A stretch of DNA of 64,000 nucleotides from Acidobacteria bacterium AB60 (GTDB taxonomy: Bacteria; Acidobacteriota; Terriglobia; Terriglobales; Acidobacteriaceae): NCBI GenBank assembly GCA_008682415.1, contig VANK01000001.1, forward strand, positions 1,054,001 to 1,118,000. Reading direction: 5' to 3'. This document shows, piece after piece, positions 36,124-44,986 of the stretch. The translations under genes and the position numbers were made by a program. Within the stretch, counting starts at the first letter, position 1. Each line of letters opens with the position of its first letter. The notes under the pieces are model-generated. The model saw nothing but the letters and a program-made list of their open reading frames with translations. It was not told the DNA's origin and made no database searches.

Positions 36124-38556
36124 CTATTGGCAGGCTTCGCAGGAGCCGGGATTTTCAAGGGAACAGGCGACAGCGGCTGAATTTGTGGTGGCGGGTACGC
36201 GATTGATCGCCGGACCGGTCTGCACGGTGGTCTTGGCGATGCGCGTGGCAGGGCGTGACCGGAGATAATAGGTGGTCTTTAGGCCCTGCTTCCATGCATA
36301 CATGTACATGGAGCTGAGGCGGCCGATGTTGGGCGACTCGACGAAGAGGTTGAGCGATTGGGACTGGTCAATGAAGGCGTTGCGTGCGCGGGCCATGTCG
36401 ATGAGACCGCGCATGGGAATCTCCCAGATGGTGCGGTAGACGAGCTTGAGGTCGGCGGGCAGCTCGTCGATGGACTGGATGGAGCCTTCGGCGAGCTTGA
36501 GACGTTGGCGCATCTCTTCGGTCCAGAGGCCGCGCTGCTTGAGCTCGTCAATGAGGTAACGGTTGACCTGAAGGAACTCACCGGAGAGGGTTTCGCGCTT
36601 AAAGAGATTGGAGATCTGCGGCTCGATGCACTCATAGCAGCCGACGATAGAGGCGATAGTTGCAGTTGGCGCGACGGCGATGAGCAATGAGTTGCGCAGG
36701 CCATTCCTGAGGATGCGATCGCGGAGTTCGCGCCAGCGCGTTGGATTTTGTGGTTCGATCTGCCACAAGTCGAACTGGAACTGGCCCTGTGCCATACGGG
36801 TGTCGGCGAAGTTGGCATGCGGACCATGCTTTTCCGCCAATTCGCAGGAGGCGACGAGCGCGTGGTAGTAGATCTCCTCCTGAATGCGCGCGGACAGCGA
36901 CTGCGCCTCCGCTGAGTCGAACGGCAGGTAGAGATTGAAGAAGACATCCTGCAGGCCCATGACGCCGAGGCCGATGGGACGCCACTGCGCGTTGGAGCCG
37001 GCGGCCTGCGGGATGGGGTAGTAGTTGATGTCGATGACCCGGTCGAGCATGGGGATAGCAGTTCGGACGGTCTGGGCGAGCTTATCGAAATCGAACCTGG
37101 CGGTGCCGTTGGCATCGATGGCGACGTGATGCGCGAGGTTGATGGAGCCGAGGTTGCAGACGGCGGTCTGCTCGCACGAGGTAACCTCGGTGATCTCAGT
37201 GCAGAGGTTAGAGAGATGGACGACGTTGCCGGCTTTGCCGGTCTGGTTGTTCTTCAGGTTGCAAGAATCCTTGAAGGTCATCCAGCCGTTGCCGGTCTCG
37301 GCGAGGGTTCGCATCATGCGGGCATAGAGATCGCGGGCCTTAACCTGACGCTGGTACTTGCCTTCGGATTCGGCCTGTTCGTAGGCGGTGCTGAACTCGT
37401 CGCCAAAGAGATCAGGGAGGGTGGGTACGTCCTTGGGATCGAAGAGCGACCAGAGGTCACCTGAGTCGACCCGCTGCATGAAGAGATCAGGGATCCAGTT
37501 GGCAAGGTTGAGATTGTAAGTGCGGCGAGAGAGATCGCCAGTGTTCTCACGCAGTTCGAGGAAGTTCTCGATGTCGGCGTGCCACGGTTCGAGGTATACG
37601 CAGCATGCCCCCTTTCGCTTTCCTCCCTGGTTTACGGCGGCGACGGAGGAATCGAGCGTGCGCAGCCAGGGGACGATGCCATTGGAGAGGCCGTTGGTGG
37701 CGCGAATCAACGAACCCTCGGAGCGTACGCGGTGGAAAGCGAGGCCAATACCGCCGGAAAATTTCGAGAGCATCGCGACATTCTTGTACGCGTCGTAGAT
37801 ACTCTCGAGTGAATCAAGCGGGGAGTCGTGCAGATAGCAGGAAGACATCTGCGCGTGCTTGGTGCCGGAGTTGAATAGCGTGGGCGAACTGGGCATGTAG
37901 TCCAGCGAGGCGATCAGGCGATAGAAGGCGATAGCCTCATGTACGGAGGTGGCGAGGCCGCACGCGACCCGGAGAAAGAAGTGCTGCGGCGTTTCAACGA
38001 CGCGACGCGAGAGAGGATCGCGCAGAAGATAACGGTCATAGACGGTACGCATACCGAAGTATTCAAAGCGGTCGGAGAGCGAGTCATCGACGGCATGGTT
38101 CAGTTTGCGTGCGTGCGTTTCAACGAACTCAGCGGTAGCTCGGTTTACGATTCCTTCGCTGTGTGCGTAAGCAACAGCCTGCGAAAACGAGTGCAGATTC
38201 TGGCCAGCAACCTCCTTGACGATGGTGGCGAGTAGCATCCGCGCAGCGAGGCGCGAGTACTGCGGCTCTTCGGCGATAAGCGCGGCGGCGGTATCGATCG
38301 AGATGGTGTCAAGCTCGCGCGTAGTCGCGCCGTCATACAAGCCGCCAATGGTCTTCGAAGCGATGCGCATCGCATCGACATGCGGCAAGCCGTGGGTGCA
38401 ACGCTGCACAGCGCGCACGATCTTGTTGACATCGACTGGTTCAAGCGCGCCGCTGCGCTTACGCACATGCATTACCGGAGTCTCTTCACGCGGCGGAAAG
38501 CTGGAGAGGACGTCAGAGAGATTGGACTGGATGGGTTCGGACCGAAGCGTGGCCAC
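36124..38556 (-). CDS. nrdA: Class I ribonucleotide reductase, alpha subunit
   Basis: The 810-residue protein reduces ribonucleoside diphosphates to deoxy forms. It has an N-terminal ATP-cone (MHVRKRSGALEPVDVNKIVR), the substrate-site cysteines in NSGTKHAQMSSCYL and VCNLGSINLA, the catalytic region HLSNLCTEI, and the C-terminal redox pair CEAC. GTG at 38556 is preferred as start because AAGGAG lies eight bases before it; further in-frame sequence upstream has no domain. A cobalamin riboswitch lies in the leader. nrdB follows 33 bases downstream. Confidence 0.93.
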   Translation of the reverse strand: MATLRSEPIQSNLSDVLSSFPPREETPVMHVRKRSGALEPVDVNKIVRAVQRCTHGLPHVDAMRIASKTIGGLYDGATTRELDTISIDTAAALIAEEPQYSRLAARMLLATIVKEVAGQNLHSFSQAVAYAHSEGIVNRATAEFVETHARKLNHAVDDSLSDRFEYFGMRTVYDRYLLRDPLSRRVVETPQHFFLRVACGLATSVHEAIAFYRLIASLDYMPSSPTLFNSGTKHAQMSSCYLHDSPLDSLESIYDAYKNVAMLSKFSGGIGLAFHRVRSEGSLIRATNGLSNGIVPWLRTLDSSVAAVNQGGKRKGACCVYLEPWHADIENFLELRENTGDLSRRTYNLNLANWIPDLFMQRVDSGDLWSLFDPKDVPTLPDLFGDEFSTAYEQAESEGKYQRQVKARDLYARMMRTLAETGNGWMTFKDSCNLKNNQTGKAGNVVHLSNLCTEITEVTSCEQTAVCNLGSINLAHHVAIDANGTARFDFDKLAQTVRTAIPMLDRVIDINYYPIPQAAGSNAQWRPIGLGVMGLQDVFFNLYLPFDSAEAQSLSARIQEEIYYHALVASCELAEKHGPHANFADTRMAQGQFQFDLWQIEPQNPTRWRELRDRILRNGLRNSLLIAVAPTATIASIVGCYECIEPQISNLFKRETLSGEFLQVNRYLIDELKQRGLWTEEMRQRLKLAEGSIQSIDELPADLKLVYRTIWEIPMRGLIDMARARNAFIDQSQSLNLFVESPNIGRLSSMYMYAWKQGLKTTYYLRSRPATRIAKTTVQTGPAINRVPATTNSAAVACSLENPGSCEACQ

Positions 38557-38640
38557 TGGACGGTCTCCTTGTGGCCTCAAAGAAAGAATGCGAGAAAAGA
38601 GGGGAGCTCCCACGAATGGGAAGACCGGCCTCTGCCACCT

Positions 38641-38658
38641 CGCCTCCCCTCGGAGGCG
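38641..38658 (-). promoter_or_regulatory. Hairpin in the nrdA leader
   Basis: A 7-bp stem CGCCTCC/GGAGGCG with a four-base loop, immediately after the riboswitch aptamer and before the nrdA ribosome site. It is followed within about 50 bases by GGGAGCTCCC and CTCTTTTCTC. It may be a terminator or anti-sequester element of the riboswitch. Confidence 0.5.
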
Positions 38659-38671
38659 TCAGCGAATGTTG

Positions 38672-38842
38672 TTCGTGGCAGGTCTTCGGACTTCGCAGGT
38701 TCCTACCTACTTGCCCTGACTTCCCGGCCATCCGGCCAGTGTCCTTTTGGGCTTTCGTACCTGCTTACCGCTGCGGGGCAGCTCCGGATTCTCACCGGAT
38801 TCCCTTTTTCGCCCTCCTCAAGTGGACGGAGGGACCACGAAG
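38672..38842 (-). ncRNA. Adenosylcobalamin riboswitch upstream of nrdAB
   Basis: On the minus strand the leader contains the conserved cobalamin riboswitch core in order: GGGAATCCGGTGAGAATCC, GGAGCTGCCCCGCAGCGGTA, CACTGG, CCGGGAAGTCAGGG, GCGAAG and the B12-box end GAAGACCTGCCACG. The nrdA start is about 115 bases downstream. A CGCCTCC/GGAGGCG hairpin (38641-38658) lies between and may be part of the expression platform. Such riboswitches usually lower expression when cobalamin is present. Confidence 0.9.
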
Positions 38843-39148
38843 CTAAAAAACACTCTATCTTGGGTTGTGGAAGTTCCGCAAGCCCAGGTATTGTGGATAT
38901 CTGGCACATCGTTGCTTGCCATTCTGATTTAGCCCAATGGTGGCAGTTAACCTGCCCCACCTGGGACGGTCCTGGCCATACTTGTGGAATCTCCAGAGGA
39001 CTGACCGATGGAGGGGGAAGGTGCAAGAGGAGTAATCGGACTCTTGCCGCGCAGTCGGTGAGCGTGGGCCGGAGAGAAGGCGGCATGAGAGTGCGGAGAG
39101 AAACCAGCACGGTTTATCTCTGCCGCGGTTTTTTGCGGCCAAAGAAAT
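38843..39148. other. Promoter region of the nrdAB leader
   Basis: About 300 bases between the riboswitch and the terminator of the ParB-like remnant. The nrdAB promoter must be here. No gene is recognised; a weak NrdR-box-like string near 38846 is not convincing. Confidence 0.45.
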
Positions 39149-39173
39149 GAGGGGCGGCGATCTGCCGCCCCTC
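39149..39173 (-). terminator. Terminator downstream of the ParB-like remnant
   Basis: Perfect 10-bp stem GAGGGGCGGC/GCCGCCCCTC with a five-base loop, followed on the minus strand by ATTTCTTT, 15 bases after the remnant's stop codon. A second hairpin (GCCGC/GCGGC around TTTTTT) follows at 39122-39139. Confidence 0.7.
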
Positions 39174-39187
39174 TCAAGGATGGGTTT

Positions 39188-39432
39188 CTAGGCTGCGGTT
39201 CTAGCAGTCTTCACTGCGGGTTGCGCGGCCCTCTTTGCCTTCTCCTTCGCGGCGAACTCCTGCTTGACTTTGGCGGCGATGGCATGGATGTCCACCTTGT
39301 AGGCATTGGCTGCGTCCTTGAGTATCGCGCTTGGATTGCTGCGCGAAGCTGCAAGCAAGATGGTGGATTCCACCAAGAGCCGGGAGAGCATGCCTTCCTC
39401 GGCGCGGCGAATGGAGGCTGCAAAGGTTTTGC
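39188..39432 (-). pseudogene. 3' end of a ParB-like nuclease/partition gene
   Basis: The coding sequence RKTFAASIRRAEEGMLSRLL, then AILKDAANAYKVDIHAIAAK and a lysine-rich end, resembles the C-terminus of ParB-like proteins found in Acidobacteriota (ILKDAA...YKVD...VKQEFAAKEKAK). The homologous frame runs back to 39432 and then hits a stop inside tRNA-derived sequence. The N-terminal catalytic and DNA-binding parts are absent. A short product could start at the ATG at 39391, but the gene is clearly truncated. The retained terminator downstream fits a real former gene end. Confidence 0.6.
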
Positions 39433-39491
39433 GGACTCAAAAACCATTTGGAGCACTCCCGGTGTGGGTTCAAGTCCCACTCAAGCCACCA
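39431..39491 (+). tRNA. tRNA-Leu(CAA) 3' fragment
   Basis: The fragment contains an anticodon-loop-like CTCAAAA (anticodon CAA), a variable region, a perfect T arm (GTGGG-TTCAAGT-CCCAC, 39464-39480), an acceptor 3' strand TCAAGCC, a discriminator A and an encoded CCA (39489-39491). The matching acceptor 5' strand GGCTTGA and the D arm are absent upstream; ParB-like coding sequence is found instead. It is therefore not a working tRNA but looks like the kind of 3' fragment left at an integration site. Confidence 0.7.
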
Positions 39492-39828
39492 CATTTTGAC
39501 TCTTCCACGCGAGTGCTCGATATCAAATTGAAAAGGCTAGGCTTAGGTAAGGACCTTATCCCACAGCGAGTAGAAACGATAGGCTGGTTCTGTCTTGGCT
39601 TTCGCTTGTAGCGAGGTCTCCAGCGTCTCGACCGTATTCGGCGTTTCTATGACTGGCCCCCGAAAACTCAGCCAGAGAAGCTGGAGTTCTCTCGTAATCT
39701 GACCCGCCCCGGAAAACTCTGCCGCAGGAGGTTGGAAATTTCGGCCTGTGTGGTTCGATTAGTACCCGTTTGGCGGGCACGATTGCGGGTCAATGGGGCC
39801 ACCAACAGATCCACGTCGGTGGAGAATC
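39492..39828. other. Scar region with insertion-sequence-like ends
   Basis: About 340 bases between the tRNA fragment and the HxlR gene. It includes two similar about 24-bp direct repeats (see next entry). No gene is recognised. Confidence 0.5.
39650..39723. mobile_element. Possible insertion-sequence end remnant
   Basis: Two related strings, TGACTGGCCCCCGAAAACTC (39650-39669) and CTGACCCGCCCCGGAAAACT (39699-39718), repeat about 49 bases apart and continue with AGCC/CTGCC. Multiple subterminal repeats of this CCCCGAAAACT type are typical of IS21-like or IS3-like element ends. No transposase gene remains. Confidence 0.4.
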
Positions 39829-40248
39829 ATGTTAAATTGCGACGGTGCCTTCGGGCAGCCGGAGAGGATTCTCTATCTAGCGGGTCGAGTCGATGAGATA
39901 CTCGATCGCGTTGGGGACAAATGGAGTATCTTTATCGTCCTTAGTCTGAACGCGGGCCCGAAGCGGTTCAATGAAATTAGGAGAACGATCGGGATCATCT
40001 CACAACGCATGCTGACGCTGACCCTGCGTGGCCTAGAGCGAGACGGCTTGGTCACGCGCACCGTCACGCCGATCATCCCGCCAAGAGTGGACTACGAGCT
40101 GACCAACCTGGGGCGCAAACTGGTGGCTGCAATCAAGCCGCCTGTGAAATGGGCTGATGACACAAGAGCCCAGGTGGAATCAGCAAGAATGCGGTTCGAT
40201 CAGAAGGCCGGGCCGGTAGCCGAAAGACGTGCTCCTCTTAGTCCCTGA
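39829..40248 (+). CDS. HxlR family transcriptional regulator
   Basis: The 139-residue protein is a winged-helix HxlR regulator: RVDEILDRVGDKWSIFIVLS, then KRFNEIRRTIGIISQRMLTL and LERDGLVTRTVTPIIPPRVD. ATG at 39829 is preferred because GGAG lies eight bases upstream and the sequence starts MLNCDGAFG, as in related proteins. HxlR regulators often respond to reactive aldehydes or redox stress. The next gene, an efflux-like permease, is on the same strand but more than 400 bases away. Confidence 0.9.
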   Translation: MLNCDGAFGQPERILYLAGRVDEILDRVGDKWSIFIVLSLNAGPKRFNEIRRTIGIISQRMLTLTLRGLERDGLVTRTVTPIIPPRVDYELTNLGRKLVAAIKPPVKWADDTRAQVESARMRFDQKAGPVAERRAPLSP

Positions 40249-40666
40249 GGCTTCGAACTCGCCCCTCCGCTTCCCCTCAACGGATCAAACGATTTCCAGT
40301 CACGAAAGTTTCCTGCCACTCCGGCGCCAACCCAGTCGGTTAAGTTTCAGGACTCCGCACAATTCGATTCTGTTTAGACTCCGCTTTCACCTATACGTGC
40401 TTGACAAATGTGCCAATCCTGGCCTTTGTAGCTGGCCCGCGATCACTCCCGGCCATTGGGACCTGCTCATCTGTAAATGCCTCTACTGCATTTAGGGGCC
40501 TGGATGGACGTCACAGAATCGGCCCGTAGGGCGTCGCGTTTACGAATTTTCATTGGTATTCTTGCTTCGTAGTCGCGATGCTCGCGCTGTGGCTGAACCG
40601 GTCGGCGGCGGGCTCGGTGTTTCGACGCGATTCGCGTCCCCGAATCTCCCTACGTAGGAGGAAGCC
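40249..40666. other. Intergenic region before the ADOP permease
   Basis: About 420 bases without recognised genes; it should contain the permease promoter. The ribosome site TAGGAGGAAGCC directly precedes the permease start. Confidence 0.5.
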
Positions 40667-43162
40667 ATGGATGAAGGTCCCGCTTTATCTGCCCAAACAA
40701 TCATGGGCGATGTCCGATATGCTCTTCGTCAGCTGGCAAGGAACCGTGGCTTTGCCGTCATTGCCGTCCTGACCCTTGCGCTTGGGATTGGAGCCACGAC
40801 AGGAATGTTCTCCATCCTGTACGCCTACATCCTTCGACCGTTGCCACTCGAGGAGCCCAAACAGCTTGTTCTTTTCTGGCGTGCTGTGGCAACGAATCCG
40901 AAGGAGCCGGCGTATTTCTTCAATTGGCGGGATTACGTCTGGTTTGCGGAGCGCAGCCATGCCTTTCAGTCGATGGGAGCCTCTTTCGAGCGAGCCTATA
41001 CACTCACCGGAAACAACGAGCCGAGCACCCTCTCTGGCGGCGTTGCCAGCAGGACGTTGTTTTCCACCCTTGGCGTAACCGCGTTTCGCGGCAGGTTGTT
41101 TCTTGCGGACGATGAGACCGGCCCTCACGTGGCCGTCATTAGCCACTCTTTGTGGATGACGCGGTTTCATGAGTCTCCGACCGCACTCGGCGAGACACTG
41201 ACGCTGAATGACAAACCATTCAAGGTGATCGGGGTGCTTCCTCCCGGGTTCTCCTATCGGGTGCTCGATCAGCCTCATGATATTGACGTGTGGACGCTTA
41301 TTCAAAGCGGAGATCCGCAATACAAGTCCGATTCGGCGGCAGCGGTTGCCATTGTCGGGCGCTTGAACCCAGGAGTCTCGTTGCGTCAGGCTACATCAGA
41401 GATCGCCCTCTTGCAGGATGAGAATGACCGGCGCTACCCGGATGTGCCGAAATCAATCACCCTGCTTTCGGGAATCCAACAGGACAATACGCGGACCGTT
41501 CGGGCTTCCCTCTACGTGCTGGGAGGCGCGGTGGCGCTGCTGCTTCTTATTGCCTGCACCAACACCGCCAGCCTTATTTCGGGCCGGAATATCCAACGGG
41601 AAAAGGAATTCGCAATCCGAACTGCGCTTGGATCAGGTCGACGTCGCCTCGTGGTCCAGTTGCTGATGGAAAACCTCGTCCTCTACGGGCTTGGCGGAGT
41701 TCTGGGTTTGGCGATCGCGTTTGGAGCAGTGCGAGGCTTCCTGGTCTGGAATCCCTTTGGAGCTTTACCGGCTGCCGGCGTTCAGGTGAATCTTCCTGTT
41801 CTTTGGTTGGCCGCAGGATTGACTCTGTTGGCCGGCATGTTGTTCGGCGTGTGGCCGGCGTTCCACGCAATTCGATCTGATGTGAACCATGCATTACGCG
41901 CGACAAGTTCCGGCACATCCGCTTCGGCGGACAAACTTCGCGCCCGAAGCTTCATCGTCATGACGCAGATTGCTCTCTCCGTCATCCTGCTGATCGGCGC
42001 ATCGTTAATGTTGACGACGTTCCTTCGCCTCAACTCGGAACCGTTGGGATTCAATCCGGCCGATACCCAGGTTGTCACGCTTTCGCTGCCGCACGGCCGC
42101 TATGCCTCAGAGGCTCAGCTCGCTCAATTGGCTGACGGTGTGTCGCAGCGCTTGCGCACTTTGCCTGGCGTCGAAGCAGCAGGGATGAGCCTGTATCTGA
42201 GTCTAACGGAGGCCGGGACTGAGCCTTTCGTCATAGAAGGCACCGGTGAGATGACTTCCGAGCGCTTGCCGCGAGCGGTTCCGGTCACCATTGGTCCTGG
42301 TTATCTGAGGGCCATGGGAGTCGCCACGCTTGCGGGAAGGGATGTAGCCGAATCCGATCAGAGGAACACGTTGCCGGTCGTTCTGATGAATGAGGAAGCA
42401 GTCGAGCGCTATTTCGAGGGCAAGAGCCCGATTGGCAGACATATCCGTCTCGGAGATCCAAAGGACCCCCAAACACGGCGTCATCCCTGGCTCGAAGTAG
42501 TGGGTGTTGTGGCCAGTACCAAATCGACACGATACAACCAGATCACTTGGCAGGCACGCCCGGAAGTGTATACCGACTACCGGCAGCAACAGACGCAACT
42601 CTACTCTGCGAACAGCGACTACACGACGATGTTTTTTGTAATACGCACGCAGCCTGGTGCGTCACTGAGCACAGCCAGCATACAAAAGGCCGTGTGGAGC
42701 GAAGATCCGCACCTGCCGGTCGGGCGAGTTCAGTCTCTTGGCGAAATGGTCTCGGGCCTCCAGAGCCAACCGCGCGTCCGCGCTGATCTTCTTGGGCTGT
42801 TCTCGGGCCTTACTCTTCTGCTTGCGGCAATCGGTATCTATGGGGTCATGGCCCAGCAGGTAGCCCAGCGGTACCGTGAGATTGGAGTCCGCATCGCGCT
42901 TGGAGCCGATCGAGCGAGTGTCCTTTTCCTTATTTTGAAACGAGGACTCGGGCTAACTCTCACGGGAGTGTTCCTCGGCACGACAGGAGGCCTCGTCGCC
43001 GTCCTCTTTCTCAAGAGCCTCCTCTATGGTGTCGCAACCAGCAACCTGTGGGTGTATCTCCTGGTTGCCGGCGTGGTGTCCCTGACGGCATTGCTGGCCA
43101 CGTTTTTCCCAGCGAGATGGGCGGCCGCCATCGATCCAGTCGGAGCACTCCGTTCCGAGTGA
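40667..43162 (+). CDS. ADOP-type FtsX/MacB-like permease
   Basis: The 831-residue membrane protein has an N-terminal membrane segment (GFAVIAVLTLALGIGATTGM), a MacB-like periplasmic domain, a first FtsX unit (about residues 285-400), a second periplasmic domain and a second FtsX unit (about 700-825), ending ARWAAAIDPVGALRSE. The motif DVRYALRQLARNRGFA is typical of acidobacterial duplicated orphan permeases. No ATPase gene is adjacent. MacB-like permeases export macrolides or lipoproteins; the role of the orphan forms is unknown. The start has a strong GGAGG site. Confidence 0.92.
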   Translation: MDEGPALSAQTIMGDVRYALRQLARNRGFAVIAVLTLALGIGATTGMFSILYAYILRPLPLEEPKQLVLFWRAVATNPKEPAYFFNWRDYVWFAERSHAFQSMGASFERAYTLTGNNEPSTLSGGVASRTLFSTLGVTAFRGRLFLADDETGPHVAVISHSLWMTRFHESPTALGETLTLNDKPFKVIGVLPPGFSYRVLDQPHDIDVWTLIQSGDPQYKSDSAAAVAIVGRLNPGVSLRQATSEIALLQDENDRRYPDVPKSITLLSGIQQDNTRTVRASLYVLGGAVALLLLIACTNTASLISGRNIQREKEFAIRTALGSGRRRLVVQLLMENLVLYGLGGVLGLAIAFGAVRGFLVWNPFGALPAAGVQVNLPVLWLAAGLTLLAGMLFGVWPAFHAIRSDVNHALRATSSGTSASADKLRARSFIVMTQIALSVILLIGASLMLTTFLRLNSEPLGFNPADTQVVTLSLPHGRYASEAQLAQLADGVSQRLRTLPGVEAAGMSLYLSLTEAGTEPFVIEGTGEMTSERLPRAVPVTIGPGYLRAMGVATLAGRDVAESDQRNTLPVVLMNEEAVERYFEGKSPIGRHIRLGDPKDPQTRRHPWLEVVGVVASTKSTRYNQITWQARPEVYTDYRQQQTQLYSANSDYTTMFFVIRTQPGASLSTASIQKAVWSEDPHLPVGRVQSLGEMVSGLQSQPRVRADLLGLFSGLTLLLAAIGIYGVMAQQVAQRYREIGVRIALGADRASVLFLILKRGLGLTLTGVFLGTTGGLVAVLFLKSLLYGVATSNLWVYLLVAGVVSLTALLATFFPARWAAAIDPVGALRSE

Positions 43163-43411
43163 TCATGCGGCTCGGCTATGGGGCAGAGGACTTTGCGCGT
43201 TGCTAGTGTTCGATTTGGGACGGTCTCTTTCAATTGTGGACAAGCGGGCTCGAGGGGGTTGAGGTTGACGACAGCGTTGCGTTTCTGGCGCCGCGCCGGA
43301 AATACCACAATCAAATCATGAAACGACGGAATGGCCAGAAGAACCGCCATTCCTCCGGGCCATGCACGAGACGGCCATCGGCATGCTTCTAGGAGAGCCA
43401 AGGAGGCGTGT

Positions 43412-44188
43412 ATGTTCAAGCGAATCCTCGGAGTCCTGCCGGCGGTTTGGGTGGCGGCAGGCATGGCATGCGCGGCCCAAAGCCCCTTCCTCGGCGAATG
43501 GAAGCTCGACCCATCGAAGACCAGGATGCCCGACGAGATGAAGGTCGAAAATCAGGGCGGCAACAAGTACGCGTTTGATTTTGGCGGAGGCGCCGAAACG
43601 GTCGTTGTGGATGGAAGCGACCAGCCGGGCTGCTGCGGGACGCAGCTGTCAGTGAAGCCGGAGGCGGCTGACACCTGGATCGTCGAGCGCAAGAAAGACG
43701 GCAAACTCCTGCTCAGGGCCACGTGGAAGCTCTCAAAGGATCAAAGTACGCTCACCGACTACTACCGCGAGTTCGAGTCCGACGGCGAGACGGAGAGCAT
43801 GGATTACGTCTACCAGCGCACCGGAAGTGGATCGGGCTTCGCCGCCGACTGGCAGAGCATCAAGGAGACGATGAACTCACCCTATTCGATCGAGGTGAAG
43901 GAATTTGAGGGCGACGGCCTCTCCTTCGTCACGCCTTCGGAGCACCGAACGGAAAACGCGAGGCTCGACGGCAAGGACTATCCGAATGAGGGACCGAACG
44001 CGGGGTCAGGTGTTACATCGTCGATGCGGCGGCTGGACGAGCACAATCTGGTGAAGACCATCAAGGCCAATCGCAAGGTGATCGAAACCGATGAGATTGG
44101 GCTCTCCGCTGATCAGAAGACCTTGACGATCACGAAACACATCCCCCGCCACGCCAAGCCGATTGTGATGGTCTTCGTGCGGAAGTAG
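43412..44188 (+). CDS. Exported lipocalin-like protein of unknown function
   Basis: The 258-residue protein has a signal peptide (MFKRILGVLPAVWVAAGMACA) and a beta-rich body that starts FLGEWKLDPSKTRMPDEM, contains TWKLSKDQSTLTDYYREFES and closes with KTLTITKHIPRHAKPIVM. Proteins of this kind are common in Acidobacteriota; no function is known. ATG at 43412 has AAGGAGG upstream, which decides the start over a longer frame beginning at 43331. It is monocistronic. Confidence 0.8.
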   Translation: MFKRILGVLPAVWVAAGMACAAQSPFLGEWKLDPSKTRMPDEMKVENQGGNKYAFDFGGGAETVVVDGSDQPGCCGTQLSVKPEAADTWIVERKKDGKLLLRATWKLSKDQSTLTDYYREFESDGETESMDYVYQRTGSGSGFAADWQSIKETMNSPYSIEVKEFEGDGLSFVTPSEHRTENARLDGKDYPNEGPNAGSGVTSSMRRLDEHNLVKTIKANRKVIETDEIGLSADQKTLTITKHIPRHAKPIVMVFVRK

Positions 44189-44301
44189 CCGGACAAATTG
44201 TTTGCGAAACCGGCCCGGCTAACGAGTGTCGCTAGTCAACAACTTGCTCAGTCTGCGGGACCGAGGGCCAATCAAAATCAGCGAGAAAAACTGTAACCAA
44301 T

Positions 44302-44316
44302 CCTACTAGTTGGTAG
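44302..44316. promoter_or_regulatory. Probable TetR operator 1
   Basis: CCTACTAGTTGGTAG lies 11 bases before the TetR start codon. Its reverse complement, CTACCAACTAGTAGG, matches a sequence in front of the downstream DUF308 gene (44957-44976) in the core CTACCAACTAG.AG. Confidence 0.6.
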
Positions 44317-44327
44317 TCTCAATAGAC

Positions 44328-44909
44328 ATGCACGGTGAGACGGCAGAACGGATTCTAGACGCGGCGAACGCTCTCCTAATCGACCGGGGGTATTCCGCGT
44401 TCAGCTACGCCGATATCGCGGGGGCGGTAAACATCCGTAAGGCGAGCATTCATCATCACTTCCCAACGAAGGCCGGGCTCGTCGTGGCGGTCCTGCAACG
44501 CCATCGCGCCAGGATCTCAGCAGGCGTGAGAGCGCTCGATGAGCAGATCGGCGATCCTCTCACGCGCATCAGGAACTACTTCAAGTATTGGGAAGGGTGC
44601 ATCGAAGGCCAAACCCTCTCCTTCTGTATCGGCGCGCTCCTCGGCGCCGAAATGCCGTCGCTGCCCGAGGAGATTCAAACCGAGGTCCGTCTCCACTTCT
44701 CCATGCTTACGGAGTGGTTTGAGCGAACCCTGAAAGCCGGATCGAAAGCTCGAACGATCCATCTACAGGGCACCGTCGCCAACGAGGCGCAGATGCTGAT
44801 CGCCGTCCTGCACGGCGCCATGCTCTCCGCGCGTGCGACGAACAACTGCGATGTCTTCCGATCGCTTTCTCAGGCGGCGCTGCAGCGGCTCGCCCCAGCG
44901 AAGAAATAA
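44328..44909 (+). CDS. TetR family transcriptional regulator
   Basis: The 193-residue protein has an N-terminal TetR helix-turn-helix (RILDAANALLIDRGYSAFSY, ADIAGAVNIRKASIHHHFPT) and a C-terminal ligand domain similar to TetR_C_16/YjdC types (YFKYWEGCIEGQTLSFCIGA). ATG at 44328 is preferred; an upstream TTG at 44310 would place the start inside the operator-like palindrome. The same palindrome core is found before the next gene, DUF308, so this regulator likely controls both itself and that gene. Confidence 0.9.
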   Translation: MHGETAERILDAANALLIDRGYSAFSYADIAGAVNIRKASIHHHFPTKAGLVVAVLQRHRARISAGVRALDEQIGDPLTRIRNYFKYWEGCIEGQTLSFCIGALLGAEMPSLPEEIQTEVRLHFSMLTEWFERTLKAGSKARTIHLQGTVANEAQMLIAVLHGAMLSARATNNCDVFRSLSQAALQRLAPAKK

Positions 44910-44956
44910 GCCAACGTTGGAGGTCCCTTCCCAAAAGGACCTTCGATAACCCTCAG

Positions 44957-44976
44957 CCTACCAACTAGAAGATAGG
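44957..44976. promoter_or_regulatory. Probable TetR operator 2
   Basis: CCTACCAACTAGAAGATAGG, 10 bases before the DUF308 start, shares the core CTACCAACTAG with the site in front of tetR. Confidence 0.6.
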
Positions 44977-44986
44977 AAAATGAAAC

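Noticed and set aside
38843..38870. NrdR-box-like string ACACTCTATCTTGGGTTGTG upstream of nrdAB
   Set aside because: It fits the consensus poorly, has wrong internal spacing, and no second box lies one helical repeat away.
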